From Phorcus lineatus (lineage: Eukaryota > Mollusca > Gastropoda > Trochida > Trochidae), in assembly GCA_921293015.1 (NCBI GenBank), contig OV121088.1, forward strand, positions 29,983,645 through 30,047,644: a DNA stretch of 64,000 bases, given 5' to 3'. The notes below the pieces were generated by a model. The model was not told where the DNA came from and searched no databases. It saw nothing but the letters and a program-made list of their open reading frames with translations. Below are positions 49,780 to 62,800 of the stretch, in pieces; the first letter of the stretch is position 1; each line of letters opens with the position of its first letter. Made by a program: the position numbers and the translations under genes.

Positions 49780-50013
49780 GTATGAATCGGCTAAAATTTT
49801 GTCATTAAATTAAATACTACACAGAATGAAAAGAGCATATACAAATTTACATTTAAAAGAGCAATATCACAAATGTATCAAATTACAAAAAAAGATTGAA
49901 GACTGAAAATGAATGTCACACCATTTTTGTTACCATGCAACACCTGAATGCATCAATAAAATTTCATTTGTTAGTATTTAATCTAATGACAAAATTTTAG
50001 CCAATTCATACGA
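49778..50013. mobile_element. 236-bp MITE with ~40-bp inverted ends
   Basis: The left end, TCGTATGAATCGGCTAAAAT followed by TTTGTCATTAAATTAAATAC, is mirrored by GTATTTAATCTAATGACAAA and ATTTTAGCCAATTCATACGA at the right. There are few mismatches and no coding capacity. Confidence 0.85.
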
Positions 50014-50882
50014 TTTTTCAATGAAAATCTGAACCTTTCGGTTTGTTGAAAGTTATGTATTTTGAAATTCATTCATATGGTAAAGCCATACAATGATAGT
50101 TATAGCATGCAAAACTTATGGTTTCAATTAAAATAGAGGAAGGGCAGTGTCCAATAAACATCGTGTACAGGGAAACAGAAAGTAAACGTAATAAATTTGA
50201 GAGTTCAACATGGAATTATGACTTTAAAACACTTTCATTGTAAATGTGACTCAACATTCCTGAATTTTTTATATATATATTTTTAAAATATATTGTTTTA
50301 CAGCAACACATATAGATAAGGAAAGAGTTAACGGGGAAGTATAACAACAGAATAAACATGAACTATTTCTAAAATAATTATTACACGTTCGTAGTTCATT
50401 ATCAATAAGACACAGAGGTGTTGGATTTTTGAAATATGACAAACTTTCAAAAGATTAATCTTATCGACGATTACTGATTATTGCTCAAAATGTTCTTAAT
50501 GCTTATCACAATGCTTAACAGTATAATGACAATATAAAAGGTGTTAGTTTTCTTATGATCGAAAACCGGACAATTTAATGCAAGTGCAAGTGGCGCGTGT
50601 CTATTGGCCAAATATGATTCTGGATAGTTATTCAAAGCAGAAGAAGATACAATGCTGTAGATAAAATAATTTGTGACATAACCAGTTAACATGTAAATAA
50701 CTTAACATAACATAGAATGCTGTTTTTATTCATATCGGTATATGACTATATGTATTTGTCTGTAACGATTCAAAAGATAAGAAACTGTAACCCGGTCACA
50801 ACCATTCGACACTATCTGGCTCTAATGTGGAACAAACTTTCCATTTGCCATAAATCCCGCTGCTTTGATAGACCGGAGGATA

Positions 50883-53800
50883 ATGGGTCTGTTTGTCACC
50901 ATACCTTTCTACTTCCTATTCACAAGTGGAATCGAAAGCGTGAGCTATGAATTTGACGACAGTTCCGGAATGGGGAGGAGATTCGATGGAATCGGTGGCA
51001 TTAGTGGCGGAGGGGTAATGTGAATTTTAAAAAAAATAAAAATTTTGTGTATAAAATTTGAAAAAAATCATGTAATAAAAAGTTTCTTTTAACTCTTAAC
51101 ATATACGATTCCTTAGAAAATTACTAAAAAATCTGAATCAACGATTGATGTGCTGGTATAGTATATACCAATTACTTACAGGAATGTTTACTCAATTCCG
51201 AAATCAAAATTTTAATTTTCTAATACTTTCATATTTCAATATTTGAGGTTATGGAACACGTGCATATTGCTACTCATGTACTTCAAACGACTTGACTGAA
51301 ACCATTGCTTTCAATTGTTCTTTAGGGCCCTTAAAAAGTGGCAGGTAGGTTCGTTGAAACCCGTAAATCACCCACGTCGGACAATTTGAAATGACCTTCT
51401 CTTTACAAATTTTATCCTTAAAAAGTTGTGCTTCAAAGGTATAGATTGATTATGACAGAACTATCTAACTCTTTAGGTGTTACATTTTACACATTTCTTC
51501 TCTCTATAACTATTTTTCTCGCGTCTAGCACTTTGTCCTTCAAATCCAAAGAAATTCTATCATAATATATGTATAGCTTAGGAAGATAAAGAAGTTGCAA
51601 TGGGACCGTCTGTATTTTATGAAAGATGAGAAGTCTCACTTTTTCCACCAAAAAAAAAATCATTTCACTACCAACTTCCAGTGCAAAGCATAAGTCACGT
51701 CAGTCATCATCATAGAATAAGTTACGCCTTGCTGCATTGTGCAAACATTCGTGGTTTTCTCTTATTCTGATTGCACGGCGAAGCTCAGGTGCAGTAGGCG
51801 GAAGAGTTGAATCTTAAAAGATGGCAATATTCAATATTATATTAAATAATGCACAACATTAGCCAGTAATTGAGACTGCGGCAAATTATGCTTCGCTGGG
51901 AAAGATTTATCACCATACATCTTTGTATATATAGTCGACTGCATACAAAATGAGTAATGTTTGCTATCTTACAGGCCACATCCAAACTGCTTGTGAACTA
52001 TCCAGAGAAGTACAGGAATCAGATCCTTGACTTTCTCTTCAAGGTTTGTAGTTCAACGCTTTTTGTGGACAAATTTCCTTTGGTTGGTTCTGAACAATCA
52101 TCGAGGCTTCAGTTATGGGCTAATCCTTTTTTTATCCATAGATATTGCAAAGAATTTGCCTGATAATAATCAGCTTTTAATCTTGGCCCTTATTATGATA
52201 TGCCCTTTTCGAATCAAAATGGCTGTCGCAGATATTTTATGAATGCTTCACACAGTATGCACGCCAATCCGCACTTAGGTCGCGCCAGGTTTTTTAAGTA
52301 GACAAGCGGCAATATACATTTTAGAGATATCAATAGAATGAATGAAATAAGAAAGGAACTCTGAGATCTTATCATTTTCAGATGTCATTTTGCATTACTT
52401 GCTTAGATGTAATGTACGTTTTTTAACCTTAAATTGAGAAAAATGGCCCTGGGGATCGACCAAGTTATGATGACAACCACTTTTGTAACATTGCTAAAAG
52501 TGACCAAATGTTTATAAATTTTAACTTAAAGGGGCTGTTGGTGAGTCACATTTGCGAGACTTTATCATATTGTCATTTTGCCATGAGGTACTGACTGTTT
52601 CTGAAAAAGTGTCAATCACTAGATAATCGTTACAGTGACATAGTGAAAGCTTTGATCGAAAACCGGACAATATACCACTGCTGGCGTGCGCAAATTATTC
52701 AATGTAATTTTAGGAACTTATATAATGCAGACAGACAAACAGATTGGAGTTTATAGTTTTGAATAGGTTCTATTACTTGTATTGATGAATATTTGATGTG
52801 ATTTCGGCTTCTGCACATGTATAGGCATGGTCCAATTCCTTTTAAAAGATTCAATGTTCATAAATTTGTAATACTTTTTTTCAAGATGAATATATAAACC
52901 TTTTAAAATCCTCATCAACATATATGGTCTGTTGGCACTTTCAAGCCAGATAAAATGTCTCAAAGTATCTCTTTACGTTATCTTGAATTTTTTAAACGTT
53001 TGCTAATGTATGCTTGATCACATTAACATATTAAGCATGATCTTAAATTTATTGCGATCTATCAGCCGGAGTTTGGTGCCAGTCTGCAGATTCTGAAGGT
53101 GGAGATAGGGGGAGACGCCCAGAGTACCGGTAAGAGTTCACTAAGAAGATATTACTGATGTGGCTTTACAGAGGATAAAACAAGACAACGAAGTAAAGCT
53201 ATGATTTATAAAACAAAACACCTAGTACAAAGTTGTGGGCTCGTTTCCACATTTTCACGTTTCACGTAACGTTATTCCTTATTATATTGATGAAGTAATT
53301 GTTTACGACTACAATTTCAACAAAATTTAAATTTAGCCCTGAATATAATAAAAGGTAAACGTCTTGGTGTTTTTTTGTTTACGGGAAATCAAAATACCCA
53401 AATGTAGACACAATCGTTGACAGTTGTTTGAATTGGTTTAAATGGATTACACATACGACTCTTATTTTAGATGGAGAGAGCTTGCGAACGGAATATATTT
53501 ACATATTTATCAGTTCACCAATTAAACTTAGTTCTTAAATTGTGAGACTTCGACTGACATCGTTTCTGAGACTCAATTGACGCGGATGAAAATATCTACA
53601 TGTTCTTTGGACTTTTGATAATCATAAAATCCTTTTTCTTATCCAAAATGAATACCTCTGGTTCATATGTTATGCTAAAACCTCTCCAGATGGCACAGAG
53701 GCGTCCCACATGCACTACCCCTGGGACGAGAACTACAACAGAGGCTACGAGTGGTGGCTTATGAAGGAGGCCAAGAAGGTGAGTTCCTTTCGTTGTTATA

Positions 53801-56800
53801 TACTGTTGAGGGTGATGCCGGGATTTAGAAATCCCGTGTTACTTTATTCAGCATATGTTGGTGCTAGTAAATGGTGGCTAATGAAGGAGGCCAAAAGATG
53901 AGTTGCTTTCGTTGTTATACACTGTTGAGGGTGATGCCGGGATTTAGAAATCCCGTGTTACTTTATTCAGCATATGTTGGTGCTAATAAATGGTGGCTAA
54001 TGTAGGAGGCCAAAAGATGAGTTGCTTTCGTTGTTATACACTGTTGAGGGTGATGCCGGGATTTAGAAATCCCGTGTTACTTTATTCACATATGTTGCTA
54101 ATAAATGGTGGCTAATGAAGGAGGCCAAAAGGTGAGTTCCTTTCGTTGGGATATGATATTCTCAAAAGTTAGACATCTGGATTTAAAAGTCCCCTGAGAC
54201 TTTATTCGTTCGACATTGATGTTCTTTGTTTTGTAGGCTAATGATTGAGTAAAAACAGCGGATGGTTGCCAATGTAATAATGAGTCTTGCGAAACTCTAT
54301 TACTTAGTGTCAATGCGAATAAATGCCAATATATGTCCACGATGATATCCGGACTAATAACACTTGGTACGTACGGTTGTCCATTAAAGAAGACTTTAAA
54401 GAGATGATATGAACTACAATATGGAGAACCTTACCTTCTTGCGATATTTTGACAAACACATACGTCTTTCCATGCGCTGATAGGCAAGTTACAAATATGT
54501 AAGTATAGGGTAAAATGTTGTGGATGAAAGCATAGAAATCCCCTTGTTGCTGTCTTTTTTTTCAAATAACAAAACCAGCCCTAATTTTTTTTCATTTCAA
54601 TTATTCTATTCAGAGAAACCCCAACATAAAGCTGTATGGACTTCCATGGGGGTTCCCCGGCTGGTTGGCAGGACAACCGAATGACCCGTATGTTAACCGA
54701 CAGAACCTGGCCACGTACATCATGAAGTGGATCCAGGGAGCGAAGAGTCACCACAACCTTACCATAGATCTCATAGGGGTGAAGATTTTTAGATTTTTAA
54801 TTTAAAAAAAAAAGAATTTATTATTTTATTAGATGAGGTATAAGCATAGCTTTACTTATGATATTAAACGTTATAGAAATATATAAATTTATGTACATTA
54901 TTTGTTTACTCTTTCTGCTATTGATATTGCATAAAAGATTATCCATACGGATACAATTAATTTTGTCTTTCGCACTATCTTAAGACAACTAATTCTTAAA
55001 ATGCCTATCACATCATAAATGTACTGCAATGCATAATGTTATAAATTTGTTTGAATATTGAGGGCTATAAGGTAGATTGGATTGAAATTCTATCTAAAGT
55101 ACTTTTAAGATATCAGTGCTATGATTTAGATGATTTTGATTTACGATAAGAATTTATTTAACCATTATTTACGCAACTATTAAATATTCTCAATATTCCA
55201 TCGCATGATACCTGACCCGAAGATACATTATATTGATTAGCCTTATTTCCTTATTTTAAATTATAAGATATTTTGGGGGGTATTTGGTTGTAAAAATAAT
55301 TATTTCTTGTCAGTAAAAATATCTCCTTTCTGATAGATATGGAACGAACATGACTACGATGTGGAATATATCAAGGTAAACTGCTTTTGTTTTTATGTTA
55401 TTGTTAACTTATTTGAAACTAGTTTATAACCGAAACATGCATCCACATAAACCCCTCGGCAAAAGAAACTGTTTAAAATATCTTTGAAATGACATAATAG
55501 AAACTCAACAATATTGATGTTGATAGTAAGCATTGCTGTCAAAGTGCCTGAATTACCTTAGTTTTATGATTATGTTTTATATTTACTCATTTCTAAAAAT
55601 TAATGTCAGAATATATTCACTTGACTTGACGTGACAAACAGTTAAAATAACTGCTCTAAGTCGATGGTGGCTATCACCACTATAGTAAAAACACCTACCA
55701 ATAACCAAAAACATATAACAAAATCAAACGAAACACTTGTGGTCTCTGAAAATTTACAAAGACTGTCCATGGATACCTAAGAAACGACATAGTTCCGGCA
55801 TTTCCACTGACAACGTTTTTTACAATATAGATTTATAGATTGTTGTAGGAATATTGGACAAGCCTGAAATATGTTTTTTTTATTTTAAGGTTGATATTGT
55901 CGATGAAGATAAATCAGGGATTAAATACATAGGAAAATATATACATTTCAGTTAAAACCGAACAACTCCCTTAAAATTGTTAAGAAGCGAAATCATTTAC
56001 ATTAGCTTTATAACCTTTCAAACACTTTTCACTCAAAATCTTTAGTCTGCTTTATTTAGTTTCCAATGCAACGTTTATGCAACTTAATCTGTGCCATTTA
56101 ATCCCACTTTATATCACGCTTCCACTACTGAAACCGATGTTGGATGTTATCGGCTTTCAACAGCTCCAGATAAATTTCGATCTCATTTTTTTTTTAAAAT
56201 GAAAATTTAAAAGTTTGGCATTTTAAGGATTAAGAAGTTATGTTAAGAAAGGCGATTTTAACTTGAATCAGGACGGATGGCATTTGACTATCAGTTAAAC
56301 CACATGCAAAATTTATTAAACATACTCTGTGTCACTTTAATCCCACTTTATTTCACACTTCATCTCCTTGGACAAGTGTTGGATAGTAACGGCTTTTTAA
56401 GGATTAAGATGTTATTTTCAGAAAGGCTATTTTTACTTCACTCAGGACATAGGTTATTTGCCACATACAAAATGTATGCAATATACGACGCGTCACTTTA
56501 ATAACACTTTATTTTATACTTCAGCTACTGAGACAGATGTTGGATAGTAACGGCTTCCAACACGTCCAGATAGTGGCTGCCGATGGAGACTTCAAGATAG
56601 CGGAAGATGTTCTCAAAGACAGAGATCTGGCTGATGCTTTAGTGGCCATTGGGTACTGTCATTAAAGGGTCAGCTCTACCGCGGCATTTTTCGACGATAT
56701 GATATTCGAGGATATTCTACTTAAGTTGCTTATGCTTTTATTTTTTCAGTTACGTTATCAGCATTTTCAAAAGATTTCTTTAAACCATTTAATTATAAAA

Positions 56801-59800
56801 GCATACATGAGACTGAACAAAAGACTAAGATAGAGTCTATCTAATAAGATTTATTTCTTGGTCTTGCAGTTTCATATTGAGAACTGCTAACTTGTTGCAT
56901 GATGACCTCGACCTTAATATGATTCCATTTTTTACAAAGTCATTGAGGAGGTCATAAAAAGACATTATCCCTCGATTTTCATCTTAAAGAATACCTAGGG
57001 CGTTCTGTGGATAAATCTATTACACATGTAAAATGTTGTCAAATTTGATAAAATATATGAAACATTAACTTACCTAGAAAAATGATGAAAGATGCAACAT
57101 TTCCTCAAACGAGGTGTTCTTTAGAGGTTACAAGGGTAGAATGTAGAATGTAGAATGTAACTGTCCGGAATTGTCTTATACAGTTACACCCTTACTTTGT
57201 TTAGTTGAGATATGGTTATCTTCCTAAAATCGAGTCTAGTTTCTTATGATTTGTTTCTTTTCAAATACTAAAATTTGATTAAAATTAACCCTCCTCGTAT
57301 TTTAAGATATCAAGACTAAGATATATGGATCCCTCGAAACAGAGTTGATTGGGACCAGAATGCTCATTATTTGGGGGAAAAACTTATTTGTTCATGCATA
57401 AAATGAATACTAGTAGTTAAGAAAAAGAACCTAAATGTCGGTCTTGGCTATTTTATTCAGTAATTTATGTTTCTATTCTCCAAGAGTACACTACCCGGGC
57501 ACGCAGTCTACACCAACAGCAATTCAAACAGGGAAAACGCTCTGGGCTTCCGAAGACTACAACGCTCCCAACGACGATGTCGGTGGTGGATGTTGGGCCA
57601 GGGTGCGTTTAATAACTAAATCATTTCAATTTTCTTCAATTCAAGTGAATGATTGATAAAAGAATTTAATCGTTAACATTTTAGTGATACGAAATAGTTT
57701 ACTTTAGTCTATTTTTAGATAGTTAACTAGAAATCAATAATGATTTCGACCCTAGACCTATGTTCTTTATCTCAATAGTTTCTTAAAGTTTATCTCATGT
57801 TGCTATTGTTTGGGATTTTAAAGGGGCAGTAGCACGTTTGATGAAAACTTTATTTCTTAAAATTTTCCCAAGTAAACACTTGTTTATGCCAAATGTGTTC
57901 TCTTCAGACTGGCATCCGTAGTCGTAGAAGGAATAATCAAGCATATAGCATACAGCAAAAACCACTTGAGGCCATTTTTGTGTGAACTCGTTTAAACCAT
58001 TTGATGTAGGGAAATGAATAATTAAGTGAAAATGGCATGTACGATCTCGAACTCTTTTTTTTGGATTAAGAAACATTGTCTTGCAATTGGTTAAATTTAT
58101 TTTGCTTTCATGAGATCATTTTATTTATCTTAAACGGTTGTACTGTCCCTTTAAACCAAGACCAAGAATTTGAAATATTTACTTCTCGATGTTTTGACGC
58201 TGCATCTTGTCTCTGAATTACAGATACTAAACCAAAATTATGTGAATGGAAAAATGACAAGGTAACATTCATTATATAATGAAATTTATGAAATTAAAAG
58301 TTGATATTCAGTGAATATCTTACCAAAAAATACAACTTGTTATAACACGTCAGTCAGAACATTATATGAACATACAATAACAGCTGCGCCGTCAATGAAC
58401 ATAAAATAAACTTTAATTGATAATAAAACACTCATCCTATGTTAATCGAAAAACCAAATTTGCAATGACATCATCGCATTAGGAATCTTAGTGCAGTGAG
58501 GTAGTGCAGTGTACATTTTGAATGGAAACGTGATGAAAATGAATATTTGATACTGAATAGAATTTCACCTTCGTGTCTTCTGATCTCCAATGCATTCACA
58601 CTCGTCGGTACGCGGTAAAAGTAAAATTATCGTTGACAAGCCTCGGATATTTGGAACTTTTAACAACTCCTGTTGATATATTTTATATCAGAAGACACAA
58701 AGATGAGATTATTTATATTTCATATTACTTCAGCACTATAGCATGGAACCTGATAACGAGTTACTACGACCACATCTACTACGACCGGTCTGGTCTGATG
58801 ACCGCCATACAGCCTTGGAGCGGCAACTACATGGTTCAGAGTCCTATCTGGGTGTCAGGTTGGATATGAATACACTATTGAATGAATATTTCCATAACAT
58901 TGATACAGAATATCTGCACCGATTCCCTCTGAATTTCATAAGTTTAGATGTACATGTAATACATAACTATCAGATAAATATCCTAATGTTCTAAGTTCTC
59001 TTATTAAAACCTTAACAACCGTAAGCAAATGCCCTCAAATTGATGTATGTTGATGTCAGTTTCTATAGTTAGCAATATATTTTTGATCTTGAAAAACTAG
59101 CGCCTGCGTAGTTGTAGAACTATGTTTAATTTGAAGACATTTTGGTATTCATAGAATTACCTTTCTCTATAAAAATGTGAATTACTTTGTGATACTTGTT
59201 CTTTAACTACAAAGTTATTACTTTCTCTTCATCTGATATACAATTTAAACCTTTGAAAAGCTTTTCGATGATAATAAAATAACTGATAATATACAAGATG
59301 TAGTTTTTTTCAACGATCCAAATAGCAAACATTTCACTGAATATTTTCTCTCATTTTACAATTTTATAAACGCATCACCAACATTTGCAAACGTTCTAAA
59401 GGAAAGGATCAAATTACAAAAAAATACACCTTTGCAGCTCATACGACCCAATTCACGGACATAGGCTGGACGTATTTGAAACACGGTCAGGGTGTAGGCC
59501 ATCTTGAATCTGGAGGGAGTTACGTAGGACTGGTCAGTCCAGACAAGAATGACCTTACCATTGTTGTTGAAACTATAGTAGGTATAAGTTTATAACATAC
59601 ACTGGTTATATATTTTCTAGTTATCCTCATTTAAATTGAATGTAAAATTAAGTAAATATAGTTGATAACCAAATACTAGTATACAAAAGGTTATAATAAT
59701 TTATATGAGTTTTTCTTTTGAATTTTTAAAAAACTGACCACTAAGAGAACGGTTGCATCGATTAACAATTCTATATTTACACGTGTTTCAGGAGTTTCAA

Positions 59801-62800
59801 AAAAACATAATTGGCATTCTTTACTGGTTTTAATCAAGTATAAATTGGTAAATTCGGTAAAGCATATGTTTCTAGGATGTTTTATATACGTTTCTAAGAT
59901 TGGGATAACAAGTTATCTTCAAGTCATTATCCTCTGTTCATCCTCACGACCTTTTATGATATATTCTGTCAATATGATTTCCCAAGGGTTGTTCACTTTT
60001 AAGTTTTCAAATTCACATCTTAATTCGTTAAAACTTGCTCTAGAGTAATTGAAAAAAAAAGTTTTTACGAATATCCTACTCGATTGGTAACGTTGGCGAC
60101 CTCAATAGCCATATAAAGGTTTTGAGAAGGTTATGATGCAGGTAATACGGTACATGTAATAAGTTTTGTTGGCAAAATACGATACAAGTAATAAGTTTTG
60201 TTAGCAAAATACGATACATGTAATAAGTTTTGTTAGCAAAATACGATACATGTAATAAGTTTTGTTAGCAAAATACGATACATGTAATAAGTTTTGTTAG
60301 CAAAATACGATACATGTAATAAGTTTTGTTAGCAAAATACGATGCAAGTAATAAGTTTTGTTAGCAAAATACGATGCAAGTAATAAGTTTTGTTAGCAAA
60401 ATACGATGCATGTAATAAGTTTTGTAAGCAAAATACCATACATGTAATAAGTTTTGTTTGCAAAATACGATACATGTAATAAGTTTTGTTAGCAAAATAC
60501 GATACATGTAATAATTTTTGTCAGCAAAATACGATACATGTAATAAGTTTTGTAAGCAAAATACGATACATATGTAATAAGATTTGTTAGCAAAATATTT
60601 CAAATCTTCAATCATAGTCTTTGTCACTTTCAGGCACACAATCACTCGGTGTGTTTCCGGCCCCCTATAAAGCCATACGATGTACATAAAGCCACAATCA
60701 ATTTGAAATTAAAGGGGAGTTTTGTGAGTAAAACAATATGATATTTTCGTTTCGATATGTATATGTGTAATAAAATGAAAACCTCTTATTGCTTAACTAC
60801 AGGGGAAGGAAGTTTGTTTTGAAAGAGACTATATACACTGTGTAGAAATAGTTTTTGTGATGACTTTCATGTTAGTGTATCATGTGCGTTTTCAGGGACT
60901 AACAGTATAATGTTTATTTGTAATATTCGACATATCAAGAAATCTTATTTATGGCATCAGATGTCCTATTCGTTTCAAAAGGTATCATCTTTTGCTAAAA
61001 GTCATTTTTAACCATGAGGAATTTTGAAACTTTAATAGAGCGCGACTTACTTTGATTTTGTACATTTTTTACCATGAAGCTGAATATTATCGTGATATTT
61101 GATACTAAATGGCAATAGTATTCTTTATTGAAAAAAATTCCAAAATGCAACAAACGAGGAAATGTATTTTGATTATTATTTAGTCTGGTGGTGCTTAACT
61201 TACTGTTGTGTTTCGTATCAAGGAATTAAATTTATTAGATTTTCTTTATAAATCATTCAAGAACAGAGGTATGAATGCAACAAACGATGTAACTTTTTGT
61301 TGTTTATTTTTTAGTCCAAGATCAAAAGGCTTCAGGTGTGGTATACCAAACTGAGTTTCCCACCTTCAGAGGAGTCAGTGCTTTTCAAGAAGTTGGATTC
61401 AGTCAACGTATGTACCCCAAGGGACCGAGAGTCTCTCTCTCTAATATCGGCTTATTTCGCAATCATGCTTTGAAGGAGAATTAGATTAGGGACGGTAAAT
61501 CATAGAAAACATCTATCGCAATGAATTATTTACATCTTTTCAACTTATGTAGAGATACATGCGCTTTATTCAGAATCGCCACAACTCAATTCCCGATATT
61601 TTAGGACGTGATTATAAGTTATTAGTTCAGTGATTTAATAAAAAAAACTTTCGATATCCGCTCGAACCTATCGCTAGTACCTCGTTGCATTTCATTAGTA
61701 CCTCGTTGCATTTCACTAGTACCTCGTTGCATTTCACAAGTACCTCATTGCATTTCACTAATATCTTGTTGCATTTCGCTAGTACCTCGTTGCATTTCAC
61801 TAGTACCTCGTTGCATTTAACTAGTATCTCGTTGCATTTCACTAATATCTCGTTGCATTTCACTAGTACCTCGTTGCATTTCACTAGTACCTCGTTGCAT
61901 TTCACAAGTACCTCATTGCATTTCACTAGTACCTCGTTGCATTTCACTAGTACCTCGTTGCATTTCACTAGTATCTCGTTGCATTTCACTAGTACCTCGT
62001 TGCATTTCACTAGTATCTCCTTGCATTTCACTAATATCTCGTTGCATTTCACTAGTATCTCGTTGCATTTCACTAGTACCTCGTTGCATTTCACTAGTAT
62101 CTCGTTGCATTTCACTAGTACCGCGTTGCATTTCACTAGTACCTCGTTGCATTTCACAAGTAACTCATTGCATTTCCCTAGTACCTCATTGCATCACTGA
62201 TCTGAGTCAAGCTCCAAACGGGTCGTGACAGGTGACCTTTGCTCTCCAGCCAACCAGCAACGAGAAAAGTAAGCCTTTGAGAGCAGCGCTCAGATCAACG
62301 CAACGAGGTGCGAGTGATAGTCTCTCTCATTTCATTAAAATTTAATATAATGAGATGACCCTCTTGATGGCAGTCACGTATTATTCTACGCAGTTTCAGT
62401 AAAACAAACTGGCATTCAGGTTCCTTTGGTTTGTTATTAAAAAAAAGGTTGAAGATGGCACTGTTACCTTGTATCTCGGCGTTGACGAGATCTGGACGTT
62501 AACGACCTTGAGCCGAGGTCAAAAGGGAGAATATCCAACACCGCCACCATCAGAACCGTTTCCTTTACCATACATGGATGATTTTGAAGGTACAATAGAT
62601 ACATTATTTAATGATAAACATTGTAATATGATCTATGTCTAATGAAATATCGAGATGTTTTTGATATGAAAAGTCAGTTAAGGAGTAAGAAAACGGGAAA
62701 AGTAATCAAACCCATTTTAATGTTTGTTTTATGCGTAAATATCTTCGAAAGGAGCTCATCCATTGCGGATATGAAGATGTTCAATGGCCTCGGTGTAAGG

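Larger units (their letters stand above)
47860..50882. other. Shared upstream region between BTB-NPH3-like (-) and GALC (+) genes
   Basis: The two genes are head to head, about 3.0 kb apart. No clear TATA or CpG-rich promoter was identified. The region contains A18 plus a duplicated phrase at 48803-48893, and a cluster of three small inverted-repeat elements at 49333-50013. A 94-codon ORF at 48253-48537 has no recognisable motif. Confidence 0.5.

Noticed and set aside
60361..60687. 108-codon minus-strand ORF
   Set aside because: It is a translation of the 32-bp minisatellite plus the antisense of a GALC exon.
61627..62200. Long ORFs of 7-residue repeats on both strands (EVLVKCN-type and [11 protein letters not shown])
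   Set aside because: They are by-products of a 21-bp minisatellite whose unit length is a multiple of three. They are open on opposite strands at once and lie in a GALC intron.
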